Assembly: GCA_963761905.1 (NCBI GenBank) | Contig: CAVXIQ010000008.1 | Location: forward strand, 310,001 to 374,000 | DNA length: 64,000 nucleotides | DNA from: Gaiellasilicea sp963761905 | Lineage (GTDB): Bacteria > Actinomycetota > Thermoleophilia > Gaiellales > Gaiellaceae | Direction of reading: 5' to 3' | Shown here: positions 18,554 to 27,106 of the stretch, in pieces | Numbering within the stretch: the first letter of the stretch is position 1 | Layout: the number at the start of each line of letters is the position of its first letter | Translations under genes and position numbers: made by a program | Notes under the pieces: generated by a model | What the model saw: only the letters and a program-made list of their open reading frames with translations | Databases searched by the model: none | Told to the model about the DNA's origin: nothing

Positions 18554-18940
18554 TCAGGAGGCGAGCCTCAACCGATAGCGCTGCGCGAGGCGCTCGATGT
18601 CGCGCCGGTAGAAGAGCTTGATCTTGACGTCCGGGTAGAGCTCCCTGATCTCCCGAAGCTTCCGGTTCTTGCGGGTGACGAGCGACTGCCGCATCACCGT
18701 CACCTCGACGTAGAGATCCTGCTCGGGAAGGTAGAAGTCGGGCGCAAACGCGCTCGTGACGCGACCCTCGGCGTCACGCGAGAGGACGAACGTCCGCGGC
18801 TCGTACTCCCACGGGACCCCATAGAAGTCGAGCAGCTTCGCGCATTCGAGCTCGACCTCGTTCTGAAATCTCGGCGGGGCCGTTCCTCGATACACGTTGA
18901 ACACCGGTTTCGCCTGGTCGGCGGGCGACTGCCAGGACAC
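18554..18940 (-). CDS. PD-(D/E)XK nuclease-fold small protein
   Basis: A 128-residue protein. FAPDFYLPEQDLYVEVTVM followed by the conserved lysine region KNRKLREIRELYPD gives the PD-(D/E)XK pattern (Asp, then Glu-x-Thr, then Lys), preceded by a glutamate in NEVELECAKLLDFYG. This is the core of many restriction and repair nucleases. It may be a nuclease or only share the fold. It is the first gene of an operon with hpt. The GTG at 18940 has TACCCT 7 nt upstream, which supports this start. Confidence 0.65.
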   Translation of the reverse strand: MSWQSPADQAKPVFNVYRGTAPPRFQNEVELECAKLLDFYGVPWEYEPRTFVLSRDAEGRVTSAFAPDFYLPEQDLYVEVTVMRQSLVTRKNRKLREIRELYPDVKIKLFYRRDIERLAQRYRLRLAS

Positions 18941-18985
18941 TCTTTCGAGGGTAGCGACCCCCTCGGACGGCCGGACCGCGCCTCG

Positions 18986-18991
18986 TATGCT
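18986..18991 (+). promoter_or_regulatory. -10 element of the phosphoesterase-cDPG operon, leaderless type
   Basis: TATGCT ends exactly 6 nt before the ATG at 18998. It drives the five-gene run 18998-23258, although the last gene has a further hexamer of its own. Confidence 0.5.
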
Positions 18992-18997
18992 CTAGCC

Positions 18998-19804
18998 ATG
19001 GCCACCGAACCCTCGACGAGCTTCACGCTGGCGCATCTCTCGGATCTCCACTGCGGCGGCCAGTACTTCGTCCCGAGCCTGCTCGAGCGCGCGATCAGCG
19101 AGATCAACGACCTCGAGCCCGACCTGGTCGTCTGCTCCGGCGACCTGACGACGTTCGGGTTCAAGCACGAGTACCAGGAGGCGAAGCGCTACCTCGATCG
19201 GATCGAATGCGAGTCGCTCGTCGTGATCCCGGGAAATCACGATTCGCGGAACGTGGGCTACGTCCACTTCGAGGAGCTCTTCGGCGAGCGGAACTCGGTC
19301 ACGCGCGTCGGCTGGGTGACAGTCGTCGCGGTCGACTCGACGGAGCCCGACCTCGACCACGGCCAGATCGGGCGGGGCCGCTACCGCTGGATCGAGGAGC
19401 AGTTCGAGCCGGACGCGCGCCTGCGCGTCTTCGTCTGCCATCACCACCTGCTGCCCGTGCCCGGCACCGGGCGCGAGCGGAACGTGATCTACGACGCCGG
19501 CGACACGATCGAGACGCTCCAGCGTGCGGGCGTCCACCTCGTCCTCTCGGGCCACAAGCACGTCCCGTACGCCTGGAAGCTCGAGAACCTGTTCGTCGTC
19601 AACACCGGCACGGTCTCGTCCCTGCGCCTTCGCGGCAACACGAGGCCCTGTTACAACGTCGTCGAGGTCTCCGGCTCGCACGTCGCCGTCTGGCGCAAGC
19701 ATCCCTTCCACGGGCAGGAGCGGATCATCCAGTTCTCGCTCGACACGTTCGAGTACGAGAAGTACACGGGCCGGATCGAGGACGAGGTGACCTCGCGCTC
19801 GTGA
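18998..19804 (+). CDS. Calcineurin-like metallophosphoesterase
   Basis: A 268-residue enzyme with all five metal-site motifs: LSDLHCGG, SGDLTTFG, PGNHDSRN, VCHHHLLP and LSGHKHVPY. It resembles the cAMP phosphodiesterase (CpdA)/Icc branch, but the substrate is not predictable. It overlaps the cyclic 2,3-diphosphoglycerate synthetase gene by 4 bp (GTGA), so it may act on a metabolite of that pathway, for example by opening the cyclic product. That is speculation based on position. Confidence 0.85.
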   Translation: MATEPSTSFTLAHLSDLHCGGQYFVPSLLERAISEINDLEPDLVVCSGDLTTFGFKHEYQEAKRYLDRIECESLVVIPGNHDSRNVGYVHFEELFGERNSVTRVGWVTVVAVDSTEPDLDHGQIGRGRYRWIEEQFEPDARLRVFVCHHHLLPVPGTGRERNVIYDAGDTIETLQRAGVHLVLSGHKHVPYAWKLENLFVVNTGTVSSLRLRGNTRPCYNVVEVSGSHVAVWRKHPFHGQERIIQFSLDTFEYEKYTGRIEDEVTSRS

Positions 19805-21058
19805 CGCAACGCGCTCTGGCCCTCATCGACGGAGAGCACTACGCCCCCGTGGTGCGCGCTGCGCTCGAGGAGCTCCCCTACGACTTCGTCGCGGCGCACC
19901 TGCTCGGCGGGACGGAGAAGCTCCGCGAGGGTGCCGACTACGGCGTGCCGCTTGCGCCCGAGCTCGACCGCGCGCTCGACGACCACGGAGCCGAGGTCGT
20001 CGTCGACCTCTCGGACGAGCCCGTGCTCGGGCCGCCGGAGCGGCTCCGGCTGGCGAGCCGCGTGCTCGCGCGAGGGCTGCCGTACGTGGGCGCCGACTTC
20101 CGCTTCGAGCCGCCGCCGCTCGAGCCGTTCCCGCTGCCCTCGCTCGGAATCGTCGGCACCGGCAAGCGCGTTGGGAAGACGGCGATCACCGCTCACGCCG
20201 CGCAGCTTCTGGCGCGTGACCGCTCCGTCGTCGTCGTCTCGATGGGTCGGGGCGGGCCGCCGGAGCCGGAGCTGATGGAGGTCGCGCCGGACCTCGACTC
20301 GCTGCTCGAGCTCTCGCGCTCCGGTCGCCACGCCGCCTCCGACTACCTCGAGACGGCGGCGCTCGCCGGAGTGCCGACGATCGGCTGCCGTCGCTGCGGC
20401 GGCGGGCTCGCCGGAGCCGTGTTCGCGTCGAACGTGCACGCCGGTGCGAAGCTGGCGGTCGAGCTCGGCCCCGACCTCGTGCTCTTCGACGGCAGCGGCG
20501 CTGCCCTGCCGCCGGTCGAGACCCGACGCCGAATCCTCGTCGTCAACGCCCAGCAGGATCCGGCCGTCGTCACCGGCTACCTGAACGCGTTTCGTCACCT
20601 CACGGCAGACCTCGTGATCCTGACCATGGCCGAGGCCGGCTCCGGGTGGGAGGAGCTTCGGGACGCCGCGGCCGAGCTTGCTCCGGCGGTCGTCGGAACC
20701 GTGTCTGCGCCCGCGACCCGCCGCCGCTGTCTCGGGTCGCCGGGTCGCGTTCTTCTCGACCGCGCCGGCGAGCGCCCACCGGGGCTTCGCGCGGCACCTT
20801 GCCGACGAGCACGGAGCGGACGTCGTCCACGTCTCCGGCGCGCTCTCCGATCGGGCGCGGCTGCGCGAGGAGCTCGAGTCGGTCGATGCCGACGTCTTCC
20901 TCGTCGAGCTGAAGGCAGCCGCGATCGACGTCGTCGCCGAGGCGGCCGCGGAGCGCGGGGTGGAGGTGGTGCTCGCGGGCAGCGACGTGCGCTCCGCCGA
21001 AGGCGAGCCCGACCTGGACGCCGAGCTGCTTCGACTCGCAGACGAGGCCGCAGCATGA
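19801..21058 (+). CDS. cpgS: Cyclic 2,3-diphosphoglycerate synthetase-like protein (one apparent +1 frameshift)
   Basis: The archaeal enzyme closes 2,3-diphosphoglycerate into the cyclic form using ATP; the product is a thermo- and osmoprotectant in methanogens. The N-terminus LALIDGEHYAPVVRAALEE and the P-loop VGTGKRVGKTAITAH match that family. The frame changes within 20701-20715; a CCC G is present at 20710-20713. The +1 frame continues with VSGRRVAFFSTAP and ends in TGA 21056-21058. Joined length is 418 residues. It overlaps the phosphoesterase upstream and 2-phosphoglycerate kinase downstream by 4 bp each, so the pathway context is strong. Confidence 0.8.
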
Positions 21059-21972
21059 GTGAGAGACGCCACGGCGAGCGCGACTTCCTCGGCGGCGACG
21101 GGACGCCGTTCTCCAAGGGCCTGATGGCGCGGGTGCTGACCGCGGTCGGCGTTCCGGAGGAGCGGGCCTACGAGCTCGCGCGCCGGACCGAGGCCGATCT
21201 CGGCGCGCGTGGCGCGAGCTCGATCGACCTCGAACGCCTCCGGGAGCTCGCCGTCGACCTTCTCGGCCAGGCCGCCGGCGAGCGGGCCGTGCGTCGCGTT
21301 CGCGGCTACCGGACGCTCCAGACGCTCGATCTTCCCGTGATCCTGCTCGTCGGCGGCGGCACCGGTACCGGCAAGTCGACGGTCGCGACGGAGGTCGCCT
21401 ACCGCCTCGGGATCACCCGCGTCACCTCGACCGACTTCGTCCGCCAGACGATGCGCGCCTTCTTCGCGAAGGACTTCATGCCGTCGATCCACTACTCGAG
21501 CTTCGAGGCGGCCCTCGGCCTCTCGAAGGCGGAGGAGGAGGAGTCCGGCGACGCCGCGCTGCTCGGCTTTCTCGACCAGACGCGCAACGTGCTCGTCGGG
21601 GTCGAGGCCGCGCTGCAGCGTGCGCTCGAGGAGGGCTGGTCGATGGTGCTCGAGGGCGTCCACCTCGTGCCGGGCATGCTGGCGGTCGAGCATCACAAGG
21701 CGCTCGTGATCCAGTGCGTGCTCGCGATCGACGACGAGGAGATCCACCGCACGCATTTCTGGAGCCGCGACGCCACGTCGGACGGGATCCGGCCCTTCGA
21801 CCGCTACATCGAGGCGCTGCCCGAGATCAGGCTGATCCAGGAGTACATCGTCGACCGAGCCAGGAGGAACGACGTGCCGATCATCGAGAACGAGAATCGT
21901 CACGACGCGATCGGGGCCGTGATGGAGCTCGTGCTGGAGAGCGCCGAGCTGCGCGATCGAGAGTCGGCATGA
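21055..21972 (+). CDS. pgk2: 2-phosphoglycerate kinase
   Basis: A 305-residue kinase that phosphorylates 2-phosphoglycerate to 2,3-diphosphoglycerate, the substrate of the preceding gene product. An ATP-cone-like N-terminus (FSKGLMARVLTAVGVP) is followed by the P-loop VGGGTGTGKSTVATEVA and the conserved TSTDFVRQTMRAFF and MVLEGVHLVPGM segments of archaeal 2PGK. The ATG overlaps the cpgS stop (ATGA), and its own stop overlaps glpX the same way. The frame is intact. Confidence 0.85.
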   Translation: MSERRHGERDFLGGDGTPFSKGLMARVLTAVGVPEERAYELARRTEADLGARGASSIDLERLRELAVDLLGQAAGERAVRRVRGYRTLQTLDLPVILLVGGGTGTGKSTVATEVAYRLGITRVTSTDFVRQTMRAFFAKDFMPSIHYSSFEAALGLSKAEEEESGDAALLGFLDQTRNVLVGVEAALQRALEEGWSMVLEGVHLVPGMLAVEHHKALVIQCVLAIDDEEIHRTHFWSRDATSDGIRPFDRYIEALPEIRLIQEYIVDRARRNDVPIIENENRHDAIGAVMELVLESAELRDRESA

Positions 21973-22949
21973 GCGGGATCGAGGAGCAGCGTTCGACGTG
22001 TCCTTGCGCGCTGTTCGCGCGGGCGACCGAGTGGGCGGCGCTCGCGGGCGCACGCTGGCTCGGCCGCGACGACCAGGACGCGGCGGAGAAGGCGGCGGAG
22101 GGCGCGATGCTGGCCGGCCTCGCCGAGCTCCCGATCGACGGCACGGTCGTGATCGGGGCTCCCGAGGATGCCCAGCTCGAGGTCGGGGGGAAGGTCGGCG
22201 CCGGCGGAGAGGCGTTCGACCTCGCGGTCGATCCGCTCGAAGGCCGCGGCGTCGTCGCGAGGGGAGGAAACGGCGCGATGTCGATGATCGCGGTCGGCCC
22301 GCCGGGCTCGCTGCTCCGGCTACCCGACATGTACATGCGCCGGATGGCGGTCGGGCCGCGAGCGCGAGGCACGATCGATCTGACCCGCCCGATCGCGGAG
22401 AACATCGACGCGATCGCCGCCGGCTTCGGGCGAAATGTCAACGACATCACGACGATCGTGCTCGACCGGCCGCGCCACCACGACCTGATCGAGGAGATCC
22501 GCGCGGCCGGCGCCCGGATCAAGCTGATCCAGGACGGCGACGTGACCGCGTCGATCTCGGCGGCGATCCGCGGCACGAACGACCACCTCGCAATCGGGAT
22601 CGGCGGTACGCGGCAGGCCGTGCTCTCGGCGGCGGCGCTGCGCTGTCTCGGCGGTGAGCTGCAGGCCCAGCTCTGGCCCACGACCCGCTCCGAGATCGAG
22701 CAGGCGACCGCCTTCGGCGTCGAGGACGTCAACCGGGTCTTCTCCTCCGACGACCTCGCGCCCGGCGAGGTGATCGTCGTCGCCACGGGCGTCTCGAACG
22801 GCGACCTCCTTCGCGGCGTCCGCTTCCTCGCCGACAGCGCCCGCACCCATTCGCTCGTGATGTGCATGCGCTGCAACTGGGTGCGCTTCACGGACGGGAT
22901 CCACTTCTTCGCCCGCGAGCGCAAGGAAGAGGTACGGCTGCTCATCTAG
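21969..22949 (+). CDS. glpX: Class II fructose-1,6-bisphosphatase GlpX
   Basis: A 326-residue gluconeogenic phosphatase that turns fructose 1,6-bisphosphate into fructose 6-phosphate. Metal-site motifs are VDPLEGRG and the preceding GEAFDLAVDPLEG; other family markers are KLIQDGDVTASI, GIGGTRQAVLSAAAL and VATGVSNGDLLRGV. It overlaps the 2-phosphoglycerate kinase gene (ATGA). Placing it here links three-carbon phosphate metabolism with gluconeogenesis. The start is fixed by the overlap. Confidence 0.92.
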   Translation: MSGIEEQRSTCPCALFARATEWAALAGARWLGRDDQDAAEKAAEGAMLAGLAELPIDGTVVIGAPEDAQLEVGGKVGAGGEAFDLAVDPLEGRGVVARGGNGAMSMIAVGPPGSLLRLPDMYMRRMAVGPRARGTIDLTRPIAENIDAIAAGFGRNVNDITTIVLDRPRHHDLIEEIRAAGARIKLIQDGDVTASISAAIRGTNDHLAIGIGGTRQAVLSAAALRCLGGELQAQLWPTTRSEIEQATAFGVEDVNRVFSSDDLAPGEVIVVATGVSNGDLLRGVRFLADSARTHSLVMCMRCNWVRFTDGIHFFARERKEEVRLLI

Positions 22950-22952
22950 ACT
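22947..22952 (+). promoter_or_regulatory. -10 element of the DUF59 gene, leaderless type
   Basis: TAGACT begins on the glpX stop codon and ends exactly 6 nt before the ATG at 22959. Confidence 0.45.
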
Positions 22953-22958
22953 CGACGC

Positions 22959-23258
22959 ATGCCAACCAAGGAAGCGATCGTCGAGGCGCTGCACACCGTC
23001 GAGGATCCCGAGCTCGGGATGGACATCGTCGAGCTCGGCCTCTTCTACGACGTCGAGATCGACGGGCCCAAGGTGAAGGTGATCCACAGCCTCACCTCGA
23101 TGGGCTGCCCCGCGGGCCAGATGATCCAGGACGGGATCCACGACGCGGCCGCGTCGGTCGAGGGCGTGGACGAGGTCGAGGTCGAGCTGACCTTCGACCC
23201 GCCGTGGACGCCCGACCGGATGTCCGACGACGCGAAGTTCATCCTCGGCTTCGGCTAG
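22959..23258 (+). CDS. MIP18/DUF59-family iron-sulfur assembly protein
   Basis: A 99-residue protein of the SufT/PaaD/MIP18 family. The signature DPELGMDIVELGLFYDV and the cysteine in LTSMGCPAGQMIQ are conserved, and FDPPWTPDRMSDDAK is the usual ending. Members help to mature Fe-S proteins. It follows glpX by 9 bp and may be in the same operon, but it also has its own -10 hexamer. A likely client within this window is the Fe-S enzyme QueG; that is only a guess. Confidence 0.85.
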   Translation: MPTKEAIVEALHTVEDPELGMDIVELGLFYDVEIDGPKVKVIHSLTSMGCPAGQMIQDGIHDAAASVEGVDEVEVELTFDPPWTPDRMSDDAKFILGFG

Positions 23259-23290
23259 AACCTTTCGGCTAGAACAGCCTTCGGCTAGCC
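23249..23290. repeat. Three copies of TTCGGCTAG at the end of the DUF59 gene
   Basis: TTCGGCTAGAAC occurs at 23250-23261 and 23264-23275, and TTCGGCTAGCC at 23280-23290. The first copy is the last two codons and stop of the DUF59 gene; the third overlaps the end of the opposing oxidoreductase gene. It looks like a local duplication of a gene end. Confidence 0.7.
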
Positions 23291-24238
23291 GGGAATCGAC
23301 AGGACGATCTTCCCGAGCTGCTCCCCGGCCTCCAGCCGCTCGTGGGCGGCGCGGGTCTCCGAGAGCGGGAAGACGGAGTCGACGTGGACGCGGGCTCGGC
23401 CCGAGCGGATCAGCTCGTACGCGCCGAGGAAGTCCTCGCGCGAGCCCATCGTCGACCCGTAGATCGTGAGCTGCTTCCACCAGAAGCGGTGGAGCTGCGC
23501 CGGTGGGTTCGGTCCGCTCGTGGCGCCGCAGACCACGACGCGCCCGCCGGGTTTGACCGCGCCGAGGGAGGTCTTCCAGGTCGCCTCGCCGACGGTCTCG
23601 ACGACGAGGTCGGCGCCGCCGACCTCCTTCGCGGCGGCCGCGACATCGCCGGTCGCATGGTTGACCGTCACGTCTGCGCCCCATTCGCGTGCCCGCTCCA
23701 GCTTCGCGTCGCTGCTCGACGTCACGATCGTCCTCGCGCCCAGTGCGCGCGCGAGCTCGAACGCCGCCGTCGCCACGCCGCCGCCGATTCCCCAGATCAG
23801 CACCCACTCGTCCTCCTGGAGCTGCGCCTTCGTGACGAGCATCCGGTAGGCCGTTTCGTATACGAGCGGGAACGCAGCGGCGGTCTCGAAGTCGATCGCG
23901 TCGTCGAGTGGGAAGACCTGCTCCTCGGGAAGCGCGATCAGCTCGCAGTGCGTTCCGTCCGTGTGCTCGCCGATCACGGTGATCGTCGTGCCGTGCTCGA
24001 GGCCCGGGTTGATCACGACCCGCTCGCCGGTGTCGACCCTGATCCCCGCGCCGTCCGCGCCCAGGATCCGCGGTTTCGGGACCGACGGAAGCCCCTTGCG
24101 AACCCAGATGTCGAGGTGGTTGAGGGATGCTGCCCGCAGCGAGACCAGCACCTCTCCGGCTTCCGCGACCGGATCATCCACGTCCTCGTACCGCAGGACC
24201 TCGGGCCCGCCGTCCTCGTGGATGCGAATCGCCTTCAC
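23285..24238 (-). CDS. Zinc-type alcohol dehydrogenase/quinone oxidoreductase family protein
   Basis: A 317-residue medium-chain dehydrogenase/reductase. The N-terminus IRIHEDGGPEVLRYEDVDDP and the substrate-domain LNHLDIWVRKG are typical; the NADPH site is WGIGGGVATAAFELARALGA. The structural zinc cysteines of classical alcohol dehydrogenases are missing, so it is nearer to the quinone reductase or crotonyl-CoA-type branch. GTG at 24238 gives the expected N-terminus. It is divergent from queG, with starts 29 bp apart. Confidence 0.85.
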   Translation of the reverse strand: MKAIRIHEDGGPEVLRYEDVDDPVAEAGEVLVSLRAASLNHLDIWVRKGLPSVPKPRILGADGAGIRVDTGERVVINPGLEHGTTITVIGEHTDGTHCELIALPEEQVFPLDDAIDFETAAAFPLVYETAYRMLVTKAQLQEDEWVLIWGIGGGVATAAFELARALGARTIVTSSSDAKLERAREWGADVTVNHATGDVAAAAKEVGGADLVVETVGEATWKTSLGAVKPGGRVVVCGATSGPNPPAQLHRFWWKQLTIYGSTMGSREDFLGAYELIRSGRARVHVDSVFPLSETRAAHERLEAGEQLGKIVLSIPG

Positions 24239-24241
24239 GGG

Positions 24242-24271
24242 CACAATCCTCTCATGGGTGTCCTCCCGTGA
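24242..24271 (+). promoter_or_regulatory. -10 element and five-codon leader frame before queG
   Basis: CACAAT (24242-24247) ends exactly 6 nt before ATG 24254. That ATG opens a frame MGVLP ending in TGA 24269-24271, which overlaps the queG GTG (24268) as GTGA. A leaderless mRNA would start with this minimal frame and couple it to queG. Confidence 0.4.
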
Positions 24272-25272
24272 CGGCGGCGGAGCTCGCGGAGCTAGGGGAG
24301 GAGCTCGGCCTCGACGCGCTCGGCGCCGCTCGGGCGGAGCCATATGTCGAGACCGAGCGGCACATCCGCGAACGGCAGGCGCGCGGTCTCTTCGCCGGGA
24401 TGCGGTTCACGATGGCGCAGCCCGAGGTGTCCTGCCATCCGGAGAAGCTGCTGCCCGAGGCTCGAACCGTCGTCTCCGCGGCGCTCTGCTACTACGCGCC
24501 GGGGTCGGCCGCGGAGCCAGGCGAGGGAACGCTCTCGCGCTACACCTGGAGCGACCGCTATGCGGAGCTCCGGGAGAAGCTGGACGCGCTCGGGCGCAGG
24601 CTCGGCGGCAACTACCGAGTTCTCGTCGACGCGAACCAGCACGTCGATCGGGAGGCCGCCTTCCGAGCTGGAATCGGCTTCTACGGCAAGAACACGCTCC
24701 TGATCACGCAGCGCCACGGCTCCTGGGTCGTGCTCGGGACGCTCGTCACGGACGTGGAGCTCGAGCCGGCGACGCCGCTCGGCACCGACTGCGGCTCCTG
24801 CACGCTCTGCATCGACGCCTGCCCGACCGGGGCGCTCGACGAGGCGGGCACGCTCGACGCCACGCGCTGTCTCTCGTACTGGACGCAGGCGCCGAGCGAG
24901 ATCCCCGTCGAGTACCGCGCCGCGATCGGCGCATCCCTCTACGGCTGCGACATCTGCCAGGACGTGTGCCCCTGGAACCGGGGGGTGGAGAAACGTCGCG
25001 GCGGCCAGCCGTCGCCGTCCGGCGCGCAGCCCACCGTCTCGCTCCTCGAGTGGCTGGAGGACGACGGACGCGAGCTCGTCGAGCGCTACGACCGTCTCTA
25101 CGTGCCCCGCAACGACCCGCGCTATCTGCGCAGGAACGCGCTCCTCGTCGCCGGTAACGTCGGCGGCGCCGAGCACCGCCCAGTCCTGGAGCGGTTTGCG
25201 GGCGGCGACGACGACCTCCTGAGCGAGCAGGCGGAATGGTCGCTCGCGCGACTGACGGAGCGGGGACTATGA
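24268..25272 (+). CDS. queG: Epoxyqueuosine reductase QueG
   Basis: A 334-residue cobalamin- and Fe-S-dependent enzyme for the last step of queuosine synthesis in tRNA: epoxyqueuosine to queuosine. Two 4Fe-4S motifs are complete: CGSCTLCIDACPTGAL and CDICQDVCPWN. The N-terminal half carries the B12-binding region with FYGKNTLLI. HEAT-like residues end the protein. The queA and tgt genes of the same pathway are in this window at 44-46 kb. The stop overlaps the next start (ATGA). The GTG start is chosen by homology. Confidence 0.9.
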   Translation: MTAAELAELGEELGLDALGAARAEPYVETERHIRERQARGLFAGMRFTMAQPEVSCHPEKLLPEARTVVSAALCYYAPGSAAEPGEGTLSRYTWSDRYAELREKLDALGRRLGGNYRVLVDANQHVDREAAFRAGIGFYGKNTLLITQRHGSWVVLGTLVTDVELEPATPLGTDCGSCTLCIDACPTGALDEAGTLDATRCLSYWTQAPSEIPVEYRAAIGASLYGCDICQDVCPWNRGVEKRRGGQPSPSGAQPTVSLLEWLEDDGRELVERYDRLYVPRNDPRYLRRNALLVAGNVGGAEHRPVLERFAGGDDDLLSEQAEWSLARLTERGL

Positions 25273-27027
25273 GGGTCGTCAAGCTGCTCTCGCTCGTGCG
25301 GCTCCTGATCGTGCCGCTGGCGCTGATCCAGCTCCTCAACGCCCGTGGCGCCTTCCCCCCGGGCTACGAAGCGGCGGCGTGGACGATTCTCGGCCTCCAC
25401 GTCCTTGGCGCCTTCGTGCTGATCATCCTCGCCTTTACGGACCGGGTTCGACGACGGATCGTCGCGGTGGCCGGGATCGCCTTCGACCTGCTGCTCTCGA
25501 CCGCCCTGATCCTCGTCTACTCGTTCGAGTCGGGCCAACCGTTCCGGACGCTGCTCTTCCTGGTCATCCTCGAGGCGGCGCTCCTCTACCGCCTCGTGGG
25601 GGGACTCATCGCCGCGCTGGTCGGGATCCCGATCCTCACCCTCTCCGAGGTATGGCGCTCGAGCGAGTTCGGGTTCGAGATCCAGCCGGAATCGGTCGTG
25701 CTTCGGGTCGCCGTCGGCGCCGTGCTCGGGATCGTCGTCGGCCGGCTCGTCGAGGTGGAGCGCGAGCAGGCAGCGCTCGCGCGGGATCGTGCCCAGGAGG
25801 CCGAGCGCCTCGGGGACGAGCTCGGTCGGCGCGTCGACCTGCTCGAAGCGTCCAATCGCTGCGCTCGGGCGCTCGGCTCGTCCCTCGAGCTCGACCAGGC
25901 GTTCGGCGCCTTCATCGCCGAGCTGCGAGGCCTCGTCCCCTTCGAGCGGGCGGCGATCCTGCTGCTCGAGGACGGTCACGCGACGGTGATGGCGACCGCC
26001 GGTGCCGGTGCGGACTCCCATCTCGGTCCCGGGAGTCGAATCGAGGTAGCGGGCTCGATCCTCGAGCCGGTCGCCGAAGGCCGAACCGTGGTTCGAGCCG
26101 ACCTCGAGGAGCTGCGCTATCCAGGAGGAGGAAGGTCTCCTCCGGCTGGGCCTGCGCTCACGCGTGGTGGCGCCGCTCCAGCTCGGCGCCCGCACGATCG
26201 GCGCGCTCTCGGTCGGTCGTTCGACCCCGGACTCGTTCGGGCAGGACGAGATCGAGCTCGTCACCCTGCTCGGACGCTTCGTCGCAGCCGCGGTGCAGAA
26301 CATCCGGACGTACGAGGCGGAGCGGGCGACGGTGGAGGAGCTCCGGAGGCTCTCGGCGCTGCGGGCCGATTTCGTCTCGCTGGTCTCGCACGAGCTCCGA
26401 AGCCCGATGGCGGCCGTGCTCGGATCGACGCGAACGCTCCAGACTCGCTGGCGAGAGCTGCGAGACGATCAGCGAGCCGCCTTCCTGGCGGTGATCGGAG
26501 ACGAGACGAGCCGGCTCTCGGCCCTGGTCGAGGACGTGCTCGATACCTCGAGGATCGAGGCCGGCACATTTGGCTACTCGTTCACCGACGTCGATCTGTC
26601 GGCGGTGCTGCGCGAGGCGGCGTCGGCTGCGGAGCTCGGCCAGGACGAGGTGAGGCTCGCGGTCGAGATCCCACCCTCGCTGCCGCCGATCCGCGGCGAT
26701 CGCGAGCGCCTGCGCCAGCTCGTGGACAACCTGCTCGCGAATGCGATCAAGTACTCGGAGCGAGGCGGTGAGGTCGAGGTGGACGCGAGCGCGCGCAACG
26801 GCTCGGTGTCGATCTCCGTCCGCGACTTCGGACCGGGAATCGCGCTCGAGGATCACGGCCTGATCTTCGAGAAGTTCGGGCGGGCGGGGGCGGGCAACGC
26901 CAAGCCCGGGACCGGGCTCGGGCTCTTCCTCTCGCGCTCGTTCGCGGAGGCTCACGGCGGCACCCTGCGCGTCGAATCGCGCCTCGGTGAGGGCGCGACC
27001 TTCACGCTCACTTTGCCCGCAAGCTGA
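25269..27027 (+). CDS. GAF-domain sensor histidine kinase (one apparent +1 frameshift)
   Basis: The N-terminal 170 residues contain about five membrane helices (for example ALIQLLNARGAF onward and VAVAGIAFDLLLSTALILVY), then a short coiled coil, a GAF domain (LDQAFGAFIAELRGLVPFERA) and the kinase core. His is in LVSHELRSPMAAVLGS; ATP motifs are NLLANAIKYSE, DFGPGIA and GTGLGLFLS. The frame changes at CCA G (26121-26124) inside the GAF domain; skipping one base restores YQEEEGLLRLGLRSRVVAPL and a 585-residue protein. No partner regulator is adjacent. It overlaps queG by 4 bp. Confidence 0.85.
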
Positions 27028-27051
27028 GCATCCGCTCTCAGCGGATGCTCA
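27025..27051 (+). terminator. Strong hairpin after the sensor kinase
   Basis: TGAGCATCCGCT (27025-27036, starting with the stop codon) pairs perfectly with AGCGGATGCTCA (27040-27051) around CTC. A 12-bp stem with a 3-nt loop between convergent genes is a likely terminator, although it has no T-run. Confidence 0.65.
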
Positions 27052-27106
27052 GCGCGAAGATCCCTGAAGGGCCGCTTTCGCGGCCGCCAACCCGCAAGTC
27101 GAACGG

